Assembly: GCA_037144255.1 (NCBI GenBank)
Contig: JBAWXE010000004.1
Span: 9,625-73,624, forward strand
DNA length: 64,000 nt
From: JBAWXE01 sp037144255
Lineage (GTDB): Bacteria; Bacteroidota; Bacteroidia; Chitinophagales; Chitinophagaceae
Direction: 5' to 3'
Positions 33,093 to 42,579 of the stretch are shown here, piece after piece. The translations under genes were made by a program, and so were the position numbers. The notes beneath the pieces are model-generated. The model worked only from the letters and a program-made list of their open reading frames with translations. It ran no database searches and had not been told where the DNA came from. How positions within the stretch are numbered: position 1 is the first letter of the stretch; the number at the start of each line of letters is the position of its first letter.

Positions 33093-35750
33093 TTGTCTAT
33101 AAGGGCTACATACTACAAAAAAAATACGTCCTACTTAATCTGTAAACGTATTGCTGTATTAGTATGGGTACTTTACCATTTTCATTCAAATGTCAATGCC
33201 CAATCCATACAAGAACTAAGCTCTGGTTGGAAATGTCAAGTCGCCTCTGATGTAAAGGCTGCAGGTACCATACTGTCAAATAGAGCTTACCCTCTTGATA
33301 AATGGATGCGGGCCGTGGTACCGGGGACTGTGCTTACTACACTGATAGAGAATAATTTGGTGTCTGACCCATTCTTCGGTTTGAACAATGAGCATATACA
33401 TGACATCAACAAACTAGGCAAAGAAGCATATACATTTTGGTTTGTAAATGATTTTAATTCTACTTATGCAAAAGGAAAACAATATTGGTTACACCTACGT
33501 GGTGTCAACTATCGTTGCAATATCTACCTCAATGGGCATTTAGTAAATGAGCAATCTAATGTAGGTATGTTTCTAAGACATACTTATAATATCACTCCCT
33601 ATCTTGCTACAAATGGAAAGAATAGAATAGCCATCATAGTATATCCGCCTGATTTTGTAGGTAATGCTAATGGTGGACAAGGTGGTGATGGTATAATTGC
33701 CAAAAATGTAGCCTCTCAATACACTGCAGGCTGGGATTGGATACGCCCTATACGAGATCGTAATACCGGTATATGGGACAAAGTTTGGATAGAAAGTAGT
33801 GGTAACATCCACATTAAAGAACCACATGTAATAACTATTGTACCTGGCATTCGTACACCAGCTGGAGTACAAGGACCTGCTATCATTCAGAGCACTGTTG
33901 AATTAGAAAACCCTACAGACAATATCATCTCCGGCACTATACAATACAAACTCGGCAATGACCTCATCCGGAAGAAAGTAAGTATAGCAGCACATACTAC
34001 CTTTCTTGCAGAATTGCCTGAATATACAATAAAGAACCCCAGGCTATGGTGGCCTAATGGCTATGGCAGACAAGAGATGTATCATGTCAATTTCCATTTC
34101 TTAGAGGACGATAAAGTACTCTCCGATGAAAAACAGGTGACATTTGGCATACGTGATATCCAAGCTACTTGGAATGCTCACACCCTTAGCAGACAAATTG
34201 CTGTCAATGGGCAGAAGATATTTATCAAAGGTGGTAATTGGATACTTTCTGATGCACTTTTGCGCCTATCGTCGCAACGTTACGATGATGAAGTTCGATT
34301 TCATAGAGATATGAACCTGAACCTTATAAGAGTATGGGGCGGTGGTATTACAGAAAGACCAGAGTTTTACGATGCCTGTGACAAATATGGCATTCTTGTA
34401 TTACAGGATTTCTGGGTCTCCGGCGACTGTAATGGTCGTTGGCAGGATTCTCTGAAAGTTGAAGATACACTCACCCGCAGACAATATCCTGACGACCACA
34501 AACTGTTTGTAACATCTATAGCCGATCAAGTAAAGATGTTACGCAATCACCCTTCAATGGCCATATGGTGCGGTGGTAATGAAATAAAGCCACCATTAGA
34601 CATACTGAAATCTATTAGAGATTCCATACTTCCCATACTCGATGGCACTCGCTACTTCTTTGATTTCTCAAATTCGGATAGTATGTCTTACCATAGTGGT
34701 GATGGTCCTTATACTATTCAAGACCCAAAAAGTTTTTGGGAATACAAAAATTTCCCATTCAATTCTGAGGTAGGCTCTATAGGCATAGGCGATTACAAAT
34801 CACTCGAACGGTTCCTCCCAAAAGAAAATTTAATACCACCATATTACAATTTAGCACAAAAGAAATGGATAGTTGATTCAGTATGGGAATATCATAAATA
34901 TATCAGTTATGATAGTTCTGTAGAGGCATATCGTCATCCTACTACTATTCAGGATTTTACATCTAATGCACAATTAGTAAATTACAATCAGTATCGCAGC
35001 CTGATAGAAGGTTTCTCATCTCATATGTGGGACTGGTATACAGGTGTTATCATTTGGAAAACCCAAAATCCTTGGACTGCCATGCGTGGGCAAATGTACG
35101 ATACCTATTTGGACCCTAATGCCAGTTTATTTGCGCTACGCCATGCCAGCGAACCTATTCACATTATGTACGATCCTATTGACAGTTCTATAATGGTAGT
35201 CAACAATTCATTTAAGCAACAACACTTAAAAGCAATAGTCAACGCTTACGATACTAAAGGCAATAAACAAGTTTTATCAGAATCTGATGTTAATATAAAT
35301 GCCTCTTCTTGCAAAAAAACGATTTCAATTATTCAACAATTGAAGAGCATGAAACCAGCTTTCCTTTTACTACGATTACTTAATGATAAAGACAGGGCTG
35401 TAAGCAATAATTTTTACTGGCTTTCTGATAGCAATGGTAATTATCCTTATTTGCAACAACTGTATAGAGCTAACATTACAGTAACAGCTCATACCCTTAA
35501 CTCAGGAAAAATTAAAGTAGAGATAATTAATTCAAAAAATGGCCCTGTTTCCTTTTTTAACCGCTTATCTCTAGTGGATCTCGCAACTAAAAAACGAATA
35601 CTACCTGTTTTCTATACTGATAATTACATATCCATATTACCCGGTGAAAGAAAAACTATCTTTATAGATTACTGGTCTACAACTGCTAAAACTGAATTAG
35701 CTATAGAAGGCTATAACCTTCCTGAGACTTACTTTAAAATTCAAAATTGA
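33093..35750 (+). CDS. GH2 beta-mannosidase-type enzyme (endo-beta-mannosidase/exo-glucosaminidase branch)
   Basis: An 885-aa GH2 glycosidase with a jelly-roll domain (YWLHLRGVNYRCNIYLNGHL), Ig-like domains and a TIM barrel. The acid/base is Glu497 in WCGGNEIKPP and the nucleophile Glu559 in NSEVGS. IRVWGGGITERPEFYDACDK and WVSGDCNGRW recall plant mannosylglycoprotein endo-beta-mannosidase and CsxA-type exo-glucosaminidase rather than beta-galactosidase. The only plausible start is a TTG at 33093, 5 nt after the GH92 stop, giving a signal peptide ending SNVNAQ. With GH92, GH125 and GH20 next to it, cleavage of the core Man-beta-1,4-GlcNAc bond is the likely role. Confidence 0.85.
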   Translation: MSIRATYYKKNTSYLICKRIAVLVWVLYHFHSNVNAQSIQELSSGWKCQVASDVKAAGTILSNRAYPLDKWMRAVVPGTVLTTLIENNLVSDPFFGLNNEHIHDINKLGKEAYTFWFVNDFNSTYAKGKQYWLHLRGVNYRCNIYLNGHLVNEQSNVGMFLRHTYNITPYLATNGKNRIAIIVYPPDFVGNANGGQGGDGIIAKNVASQYTAGWDWIRPIRDRNTGIWDKVWIESSGNIHIKEPHVITIVPGIRTPAGVQGPAIIQSTVELENPTDNIISGTIQYKLGNDLIRKKVSIAAHTTFLAELPEYTIKNPRLWWPNGYGRQEMYHVNFHFLEDDKVLSDEKQVTFGIRDIQATWNAHTLSRQIAVNGQKIFIKGGNWILSDALLRLSSQRYDDEVRFHRDMNLNLIRVWGGGITERPEFYDACDKYGILVLQDFWVSGDCNGRWQDSLKVEDTLTRRQYPDDHKLFVTSIADQVKMLRNHPSMAIWCGGNEIKPPLDILKSIRDSILPILDGTRYFFDFSNSDSMSYHSGDGPYTIQDPKSFWEYKNFPFNSEVGSIGIGDYKSLERFLPKENLIPPYYNLAQKKWIVDSVWEYHKYISYDSSVEAYRHPTTIQDFTSNAQLVNYNQYRSLIEGFSSHMWDWYTGVIIWKTQNPWTAMRGQMYDTYLDPNASLFALRHASEPIHIMYDPIDSSIMVVNNSFKQQHLKAIVNAYDTKGNKQVLSESDVNINASSCKKTISIIQQLKSMKPAFLLLRLLNDKDRAVSNNFYWLSDSNGNYPYLQQLYRANITVTAHTLNSGKIKVEIINSKNGPVSFFNRLSLVDLATKKRILPVFYTDNYISILPGERKTIFIDYWSTTAKTELAIEGYNLPETYFKIQN

Positions 35751-35751
35751 T

Positions 35752-37599
35752 ATGCTAAAATCTTTATTCATACTAGCTTTTATACTCCTAAGCGTATTTG
35801 GTTTCTCTCAAGAATCAGATTCATATTATGGCATTATACCAGCTCCTACTACTATTAAAAAAGGTTCCGGAGAATTTGTATTCGATAATAACACACTTAT
35901 TATTGCAGATTCCAACGACAACGCTGTAAAGTATCTCATTCATCATCTCAGAAACGAAGACCTGAATAACAGAGTGATCAAAAACGAAAAACTAGGCACA
36001 ACAACTACTCAAGCTTCTTTGGTAATCACTTCTACCGGTGCTGATAATATTCCTGCAGAAGGTTATAGATTGTACATCACTTCCAAAAAGATCTTTCTGC
36101 AAGGCAAAGGCGCTGGGCTCTTCTATGGTATTGAGACACTTTTTCAGTTAATGCCCAATAGTAACGCAGGGGCTATACACTTACCATGCCTCACTATCGA
36201 AGACTTTCCACGATTCTCATATCGTGGCCTGCATCTGGATGTATCTCGACATTTCTTCCCTGTATCTTTTATCAAGGAATATATAGATCTTATGGCCGCC
36301 TTTAAACTCAATACTTTCCATTGGCACTTAACAGATGACCAAGGCTGGCGTATTGAGATCAAGAAATATCCCAAACTCACACAAATTGGTAGCCTCCGTG
36401 CTCAAACTAAAGTAGGTAGTTATGAAAAAGATGGTGGCTTGTACGACAATACTCCTTACTCCGGTTTCTACACACAGGAACAAATCAAAGAAGTGGTAGA
36501 TTATGCCACCGAACGCTTTATCACAATAGTACCGGAAATAGAAATGCCCGGGCACTCATTAGCCGCGATAGCATCTTACCCTGAGTTGAGTTGCGATCCT
36601 AAAGAACTCGCAAAAGTTGCGGAAACATGGGGCGTTTTCACTAATGTTTATTGTCCTACCGATTACACTTTCAAATTCCTGGAAAATGTACTTACAGAAG
36701 TGATGGCATTATTCCCTGGTAAGTATATACACATTGGCGGTGACGAATGCCCAAAAGATGCATGGAAGGCTTCCACTTATTGCCAACAATTTATCAAGGA
36801 TAACAATCTCAAAGATGAAAATGGTCTACAAAGTTATTTCATCCAACGAATTGAGAAATTCATCAACTCCAAAGGCCGTAGTATCATAGGTTGGGACGAA
36901 ATTTTGGACGGTGGCCTGGCCCCTAATGCCATGGTTATGAGCTGGCGTGGAGAACAAGGTGGTATTGATGCTGCTCAACAAGGGCATGATGTGATCATGA
37001 CTCCGGGTAGTTCTGGTCTTTATTTCGATCACAAACAAAGCAAGTCAAAGGACGAACCTCTGTCCATTGGAGGCAATGCTCCTCTCGAAAAGACATATGC
37101 TTATGACCCTATACCTTTTTCTTTGGCACCTGAACAACAAAAACATATCATAGGTGTACAAGCAAATGTTTGGACAGAATATATCAGCACACCTGCCAAA
37201 GTAGAATACATGTTACTACCACGCTTATTGGCCTTATCTGAGATAGCATGGTCTCCTAAAGAGAATAAAAATTTTAAGCAGTTCTATCAACTTAGAGTTT
37301 CTAAACACTTGTCTGCTATTGATGCAGAGGGATTTAATTATCGCGTACCCACTGCCATTGGCGCAACCGATACTACTATGACCGGATCGCAGTTCCAAAT
37401 AGAATTACAATCTCCTGTAGAAAATGCTGCTATATATTATACTATAGATGGATACCCTCCTCGAGAAACTGATCTTCAATATACTTACCCATTGAATTTC
37501 AATATTACTCAAGGGCAGCAAATAGAACTGCAAACCATAGTTATTACAGCATCTGGCAAAAGAAGTCTGATCTCTCATACTATTCTTAGCAATAAGTAA
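35752..37599 (+). CDS. GH20 beta-N-acetylhexosaminidase
   Basis: A 615-aa exo-enzyme releasing terminal GlcNAc or GalNAc. It has a signal peptide (about 1-20), an N-terminal GH20b domain (25-140) and a catalytic barrel (about 150-500) with FSYRGLHLDVSRHFFP, NTFHWHLTDDQGWRIEI and the catalytic Asp331-Glu332 pair in HIGGDECPK. A C-terminal beta domain of the FN3/CHB_HEX_C type (about 530-610, AIYYTIDGYPPRE) follows. It is the last gene of the glycosidase operon and converges on hemL with a 2-nt gap. Confidence 0.96.
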   Translation: MLKSLFILAFILLSVFGFSQESDSYYGIIPAPTTIKKGSGEFVFDNNTLIIADSNDNAVKYLIHHLRNEDLNNRVIKNEKLGTTTTQASLVITSTGADNIPAEGYRLYITSKKIFLQGKGAGLFYGIETLFQLMPNSNAGAIHLPCLTIEDFPRFSYRGLHLDVSRHFFPVSFIKEYIDLMAAFKLNTFHWHLTDDQGWRIEIKKYPKLTQIGSLRAQTKVGSYEKDGGLYDNTPYSGFYTQEQIKEVVDYATERFITIVPEIEMPGHSLAAIASYPELSCDPKELAKVAETWGVFTNVYCPTDYTFKFLENVLTEVMALFPGKYIHIGGDECPKDAWKASTYCQQFIKDNNLKDENGLQSYFIQRIEKFINSKGRSIIGWDEILDGGLAPNAMVMSWRGEQGGIDAAQQGHDVIMTPGSSGLYFDHKQSKSKDEPLSIGGNAPLEKTYAYDPIPFSLAPEQQKHIIGVQANVWTEYISTPAKVEYMLLPRLLALSEIAWSPKENKNFKQFYQLRVSKHLSAIDAEGFNYRVPTAIGATDTTMTGSQFQIELQSPVENAAIYYTIDGYPPRETDLQYTYPLNFNITQGQQIELQTIVITASGKRSLISHTILSNK

Positions 37600-37601
37600 G
37601 T

Positions 37602-38891
37602 TTAGGCTCTGCTACTCAGGAATTGTTTCATGGTCTCTGCTGTATATTCCATTTCTTCAGCAGGTATAGCATTGCTGATGAACCATGTCTCGAATGCAGA
37701 TGGTGGTAAATAGATACCGGCATCCAGCATATAATGGAACATTTCATTGAATAACGCATTATTAGCACTACTGGCCGATGCAAAGTCTGTTACCGGCTTA
37801 TCGCTGAAATGTACACTGATCATAGAACCCATATGGTTGATCACATATGGTACACCTGTAGATCCAAGCGCTTCGTCCAGCTTACTATGTAGGTAGTTGC
37901 CTTTTTGTTCCAACGATGTATATATGGAAGGATTGTCTTTTAATGTCTTCAATAGGGTATAACCTGCTATCATAGCTATTGGATTACCACTTAGTGTACC
38001 TGCTTGATACACTTTACCCAATGGCGCTATATGCTCCATAATAGCTCTCTTACCACCAAACGCTCCCACAGGCATTCCACCACCTATTACCTTGCCATAG
38101 GTTACAAGGTCGGCATCTATTTTCAAACGCTCCTGTGCGCCCCCCGGTGCTAAACGAAACCCTGTCATCACCTCATCAAAGATGAATACAATTCCTTCTT
38201 TATCACAAATGCTTCTCAGTCCTTTCAGAAAACCTTCTTTAGGTAGGATACAACCCATATTTCCTGCCACAGGTTCTATGATGATAGCTGCAATGGTACC
38301 TTTATTATTATCTACTAATTGTTGTACAGCTTCCAAATCGTTGTATGCAGCTGTCAATGTATCTTCCGATACTCCTGCCGGCACACCGGGTACTGTCTGT
38401 ATATCCAGTGTTGCCATACCACTTCCTGCTTTTACCAGAAAAGAATCAGCGTGTCCATGATAACAACCTTCAAATTTAATGATCTTGTTTCTTCCTGTAT
38501 ATCCTCTTGCCAATCTTATTGCACTCATACAGGCTTCAGTACCACTGCTCACCATTCTCACTAGGTCCACATTAGGCGCCATACTCTTAATAAGTTCTGC
38601 CATTTGTATCTCCAATTCAGTAGGTGCTCCAAATGAGGTAGATCTGCCCACTGCTTCTTTGATAGCTTCCACTACAGGCTCATAAGCATGACCCAATATC
38701 ATTGGTCCCCAAGAGTTGATATAGTCTAGATACTTATTACCATCAGCATCATACATATATGCTCCTTTGGCACGTTGCATGAAAATGGGGGTTCCTCCTA
38801 CGCTCTTAAAGGCACGCACAGGCGAGTTCACACCACCCGGTATACTTTGTTGGGCTCTACTAAATAGTTCTTTACTCTTATCGTTGTTCAT
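37602..38891 (-). CDS. hemL: Glutamate-1-semialdehyde 2,1-aminomutase
   Basis: A 429-aa PLP enzyme converting glutamate-1-semialdehyde to 5-aminolevulinate in the C5 heme route. It contains GGVNSPVRAFKSVGGTP, YLDYINSWGPMILGH, MVSSGTEACMSAIRLARGYTG, FDEVMTGFR and the PLP lysine (Lys267) in TYGKVIGGGMPVGAFGG. It is the last gene of the hemA-C-D-E-F-B-L series, separated from hemB by 19 nt. Confidence 0.96.
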   Translation of the reverse strand: MNNDKSKELFSRAQQSIPGGVNSPVRAFKSVGGTPIFMQRAKGAYMYDADGNKYLDYINSWGPMILGHAYEPVVEAIKEAVGRSTSFGAPTELEIQMAELIKSMAPNVDLVRMVSSGTEACMSAIRLARGYTGRNKIIKFEGCYHGHADSFLVKAGSGMATLDIQTVPGVPAGVSEDTLTAAYNDLEAVQQLVDNNKGTIAAIIIEPVAGNMGCILPKEGFLKGLRSICDKEGIVFIFDEVMTGFRLAPGGAQERLKIDADLVTYGKVIGGGMPVGAFGGKRAIMEHIAPLGKVYQAGTLSGNPIAMIAGYTLLKTLKDNPSIYTSLEQKGNYLHSKLDEALGSTGVPYVINHMGSMISVHFSDKPVTDFASASSANNALFNEMFHYMLDAGIYLPPSAFETWFISNAIPAEEMEYTAETMKQFLSSRA

Positions 38892-38910
38892 ATAAATGTT
38901 CTCTGATCTT

Positions 38911-39885
38911 TTAAGAAATAAGCTTTACGGCATCTTTGGCGTAATAGGTAGCTATCAGATCTGCTCCGGCACGTTTGATACTGGTCAGCGACTCCATTAT
39001 AGCTTTATCTTCATTCAGCCATCCCATTTTGGCTGCTGCTTTTATCATAGCATATTCACCACTTACATGGTAGGCGCTTACCGGTATATCTACTGTGTTT
39101 CTCACTTCTCGTATGATATCTAGATAAGACATAGCAGGTTTCACCATAATGATATCTGCACCTTCTTCCACATCCATCATTACTTCTTTAATAGCTTCTA
39201 CACGATTAGCATAGTCCATTTGGTAGGTCTTCTTATCCCCAAACCCCGGTGCACTATCCAAGGCATCGCGGAATGGCCCATAGAAACAAGATGCATATTT
39301 AGCACCATAACTCATAATACCCGTATTCACATATCCGCTACCTTCCAATGCTTGTCTGATGGCTACTATACGTCCGTCCATCATATCACTCGGTGCTACA
39401 AAATCAGCACCGGCAGCAGCATGGCTTACACTCATTTCTGCCAGCACTTCCACTGTAGGGTCATTCACTATTTGTCCATTCTCTACTATACCGTCATGCC
39501 CAAATGATGAAAATGGGTCTAATGCCACATCTGTCATCACTACCATATCAGGACAAGCATCCTTTATAGCTTTGATACTACGTTGCATCAATCCATTAGG
39601 ATTCAGTGCTTCAGTACCTTTATTATCCTTTAGTGCATCTTCACATTTTATGAACAACAATACGCATTTCAGGCCCATACTCCACAGCTCTTTCACTTCT
39701 TTCACTGTCACATCAAGGCTCATTCTATAGTAGTTGCTCATTGACGGTATCTCCAATTTGATACCTTGTCCTTCTACAATAAATAGCGGTACAATAAAAT
39801 CATTAGGTGTCAGTATAGTCTCTGATACCAATGATCGTACAGATTGTGATTGTCTTAATATCCTGTTTCTTCTGATCAGTTGCAT
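38911..39885 (-). CDS. hemB: Delta-aminolevulinic acid dehydratase (porphobilinogen synthase)
   Basis: A 324-aa enzyme condensing two 5-aminolevulinates. Schiff-base lysines lie in SYGAKYASCFYGPFRDA and VKPAMSYLD. At the metal site the protein reads DVALDPFSSFGHDG, lacking the three Cys of zinc-type enzymes, so it belongs to the magnesium-dependent class as in plants and Pseudomonas. The ATG at 39885 (MQLIRRNRILRQS) is chosen over a TTG at 39912, which would overlap hemF; the gap to hemF is then 11 nt. Confidence 0.95.
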   Translation of the reverse strand: MQLIRRNRILRQSQSVRSLVSETILTPNDFIVPLFIVEGQGIKLEIPSMSNYYRMSLDVTVKEVKELWSMGLKCVLLFIKCEDALKDNKGTEALNPNGLMQRSIKAIKDACPDMVVMTDVALDPFSSFGHDGIVENGQIVNDPTVEVLAEMSVSHAAAGADFVAPSDMMDGRIVAIRQALEGSGYVNTGIMSYGAKYASCFYGPFRDALDSAPGFGDKKTYQMDYANRVEAIKEVMMDVEEGADIIMVKPAMSYLDIIREVRNTVDIPVSAYHVSGEYAMIKAAAKMGWLNEDKAIMESLTSIKRAGADLIATYYAKDAVKLIS

Positions 39886-39896
39886 AACATGGATGT

Positions 39897-40811
39897 TTAT
39901 ATATTTACCCAATCCTGGGGTTTCAAATATTCTAATAATTCAGCTTCTCTACTACCTGGTAGCGGATGATGGTCGTATTGCCATCTGGCTCTCGCTGGCA
40001 GGCTCATCAGTATACTCTCAGTTCTGCCATTGGTCTTCAGCCCAAATAATGTACCTCTATCGTGTACCAGATTAAATTCTACATACCTACCTCTGCGTAT
40101 CTCCTGCCACTCTGTTTCCGCCTCCCCATAGGGCATATCCTTCCTCTTAGTTACTATAGGCACATAAGCAGGCAAGAATGCATTTCCGTTCGCCTGCTGA
40201 AAAGCTAATAACCTATCAGCATCTGCTTCATTCGTTGGTCTTTGATAATCATAGAATACTCCTCCTATACCACGGGCTTCATTGTCACGATGCCTATTGA
40301 CAAAATACTCGTCGCAATGTTGCTTATGTTTAGGGTACAGATCTATACCAAAACCATCCATAGCCTCTTTCAATACTGTATGGAAATGTTTTCCATCTTC
40401 TTTGAAAATATAATAAGGTGTGAGATCAGAGCCTCCACCAAACCAACTATCTATCAGCTTACCTGTTGTATCATATAATTCAAAATAACGCCAGTTGGCA
40501 TGTACGGTAGGTACATATGGACTCTTAGGATGTATTACTAATGATAGTCCACAGGCAAAGAAATTACTTTCCCCTACTCCGAACAGTTGCTGCATTGCAA
40601 CAGGCAAAACTCCTTTTACTATAGAGGTATTCACTCCACCTTTCTCAAACACATCTCCTTCAGCTATTACTCTTGTTATACCGCCACCACCTTCTTTGCG
40701 TTCCCATCTGTCCTCTGCAAACACAGCCTTACCATCCAGCATTTCCAGCTCGGCGCAGATAGTATTCTGCAATTGGTGTATATAGCTTACAAAACGTTCT
40801 TTTACACTCAT
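39897..40811 (-). CDS. hemF: Coproporphyrinogen III oxidase, oxygen-dependent
   Basis: A 304-aa aerobic enzyme converting coproporphyrinogen III to protoporphyrinogen IX. Diagnostic motifs are EGGGGITRVI, PKSPYVPTVHANWRYFE, WFGGGSDLTPYYIFKED and EFNLVHDRGTLFGLKTNGRTESILMS, listed here in pieces. Oxygen dependence agrees with an aerobic life style. It sits 16 nt after hemE. Confidence 0.96.
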   Translation of the reverse strand: MSVKERFVSYIHQLQNTICAELEMLDGKAVFAEDRWERKEGGGGITRVIAEGDVFEKGGVNTSIVKGVLPVAMQQLFGVGESNFFACGLSLVIHPKSPYVPTVHANWRYFELYDTTGKLIDSWFGGGSDLTPYYIFKEDGKHFHTVLKEAMDGFGIDLYPKHKQHCDEYFVNRHRDNEARGIGGVFYDYQRPTNEADADRLLAFQQANGNAFLPAYVPIVTKRKDMPYGEAETEWQEIRRGRYVEFNLVHDRGTLFGLKTNGRTESILMSLPARARWQYDHHPLPGSREAELLEYLKPQDWVNI

Positions 40812-40827
40812 GATCTCACTACTCTTC

Positions 40828-41859
40828 TTATTTTCTATATTCTTTTACTGCTTCTACAAATGCTTTTGCATGTTCTACAGGCACATTCGGCAATATACCA
40901 TGTCCTAAGTTAGCAATATAACGTTGCGCGCCAAAACCATCTATCATTTCCTTTACTGCCTTCTTTATTTCAGGTATAGGAGCCAGTAGCTTAGTAGGGT
41001 CAAAATTACCTTGCAACGTGATGCTGTAATTGGTCATTTGTCTGGCCATTTGTGGCGTTATACACCAGTCTATTCCTAAACCCGATGCTCCACTATTCAC
41101 CAGATCAGGCAATGCATACCAGCTGCCTTTAGGGAATAATATGACAGGTGCTTTATCTTTTACAGCTGTAGCTATTTGTTGCAAATAAGGTTGTGCAAAT
41201 TTCTTAAAATCCTCTGGACTCAACATACCGCTCCAGCTATCAAATACTTGTACCAGATCCGCTCCTGCCACTATCTGTGCTTTCAGGTACTCGATAGTTA
41301 TATCAGTTATCTTTTGTAATAAAGTATGCGCCAGTTTAGGTTGTGTAAAACAGAATTGCTTCGCTTTGTCAAACGATTTGCTACCCTTGCCTTCAACCAT
41401 GTAGCAAAATATGGTCCATGGTGCACCTGCAAAACCTATCAATGGCACTTTGCCATTCAACTCTTTTTTAATCATACCTATGGCTTTCATCACATATGAT
41501 AGTCTATCCTCTACACCTGTAGTTATCAGTCCATCTATATCTTCCTGCGTCTTCATGATCCTAGGCAATACCGGACCTTTATTCTCCTCCAGCAACACTT
41601 CCACTCCCATTGCCTGTGGTATCACTAAGATGTCCGAGAACAAAATAGCCGCGTCCACACCTACCTGATCTACCGGCTGCAATGTGATCTCACATGCCAG
41701 TTCAGGGGTCTCCACACGGGTAAAGAAGTCATACTTCTCTCTCAGTTTGATATAATCAGGTAAATATCGTCCTGCCTGACGCATCATCCATACTGGTGGG
41801 CGTTCTACTACTTCACCTCTCAAAGCCTTTAATAACAAATGGTCGTTTTGTGCACTCAT
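40828..41859 (-). CDS. hemE: Uroporphyrinogen decarboxylase
   Basis: A 343-aa enzyme removing four carboxylates from uroporphyrinogen III. The N-terminal RPPVWMMRQAGRYLPDY motif is diagnostic, and FSDILVIPQAMG, FAGAPWTIFCYMVEGKGSK and NLGHGILPNVPVEHAKAF are further conserved segments. It lies 18 nt after hemD in the same operon. Confidence 0.97.
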   Translation of the reverse strand: MSAQNDHLLLKALRGEVVERPPVWMMRQAGRYLPDYIKLREKYDFFTRVETPELACEITLQPVDQVGVDAAILFSDILVIPQAMGVEVLLEENKGPVLPRIMKTQEDIDGLITTGVEDRLSYVMKAIGMIKKELNGKVPLIGFAGAPWTIFCYMVEGKGSKSFDKAKQFCFTQPKLAHTLLQKITDITIEYLKAQIVAGADLVQVFDSWSGMLSPEDFKKFAQPYLQQIATAVKDKAPVILFPKGSWYALPDLVNSGASGLGIDWCITPQMARQMTNYSITLQGNFDPTKLLAPIPEIKKAVKEMIDGFGAQRYIANLGHGILPNVPVEHAKAFVEAVKEYRK

Positions 41860-41877
41860 ATAGTCAGTATATATCGG

Positions 41878-42579
41878 TTATAATGTAAAATGGCTGATTA
41901 CTTTGTCTATCATATTGCCTGTAGATGGCTTATCGCATATTACCAGCGTATTCTTATAATTGCGTAATGCTTCCGCGGTAGTGTTCCCTACTGCAAAAAG
42001 CACTTGCTTATCTGTCAGAACATTCTTCTGCATATAGCTTTCAACAGCACTGGGGCTGAAGAATAAGACACCATCATATTCGGCACTGATAGTAGTAGGT
42101 ATTAGTACTGTACGATAGGTAAGTATCTCGTTCACTGCTACGCCTTTCTCATTCAGCATAGTAGGTAGTTCGTCTCTTCGCATATCGCCACAAAAGAACA
42201 GCACTTTTTGTATCAGCTTATTGTTCAGTATTTCTACTGCCAGTTTCTTAGCGTCATCTGCCGTTACTAATACCTTGGCTTTCGGAAAATGGGCCTTCAC
42301 AGCTGCACTGGTAGCACCACTGGTGCAGCATACTCGCCATGCTGCATCTTTATATTGTGCTATTTTTCCAACAGATTGTACTGCATTCACACTAGTGAAT
42401 ATCACGTATTGTTGCGGTTCATACACGGCAGCGATATTGGCTTGCATTTCCTCTTCCGCTATAGCTTCTGTGCTGATGAAAGGCACCACATCTATACTCA
42501 AATTATTTTGAGCAGCTTTTTGGATCAGCTGCTCATTAATAACCTTGGTAGATAGTATTTGTATTTGTTTATCCGGCAT
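41878..42579 (-). CDS. hemD: Uroporphyrinogen-III synthase
   Basis: A 233-aa protein with the low-conservation two-domain HemD fold. YVIFTSVNAVQSV and GVLFFSPSAVESYMQ are the two typical Ser-rich motifs, and LFAVGNTTAEALR lies near the C-terminus. The family is hard to assign by sequence alone, but the position between hemC and hemE makes the call firm. The start overlaps the end of hemC by 11 nt. Confidence 0.9.
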   Translation of the reverse strand: MPDKQIQILSTKVINEQLIQKAAQNNLSIDVVPFISTEAIAEEEMQANIAAVYEPQQYVIFTSVNAVQSVGKIAQYKDAAWRVCCTSGATSAAVKAHFPKAKVLVTADDAKKLAVEILNNKLIQKVLFFCGDMRRDELPTMLNEKGVAVNEILTYRTVLIPTTISAEYDGVLFFSPSAVESYMQKNVLTDKQVLFAVGNTTAEALRNYKNTLVICDKPSTGNMIDKVISHFTL

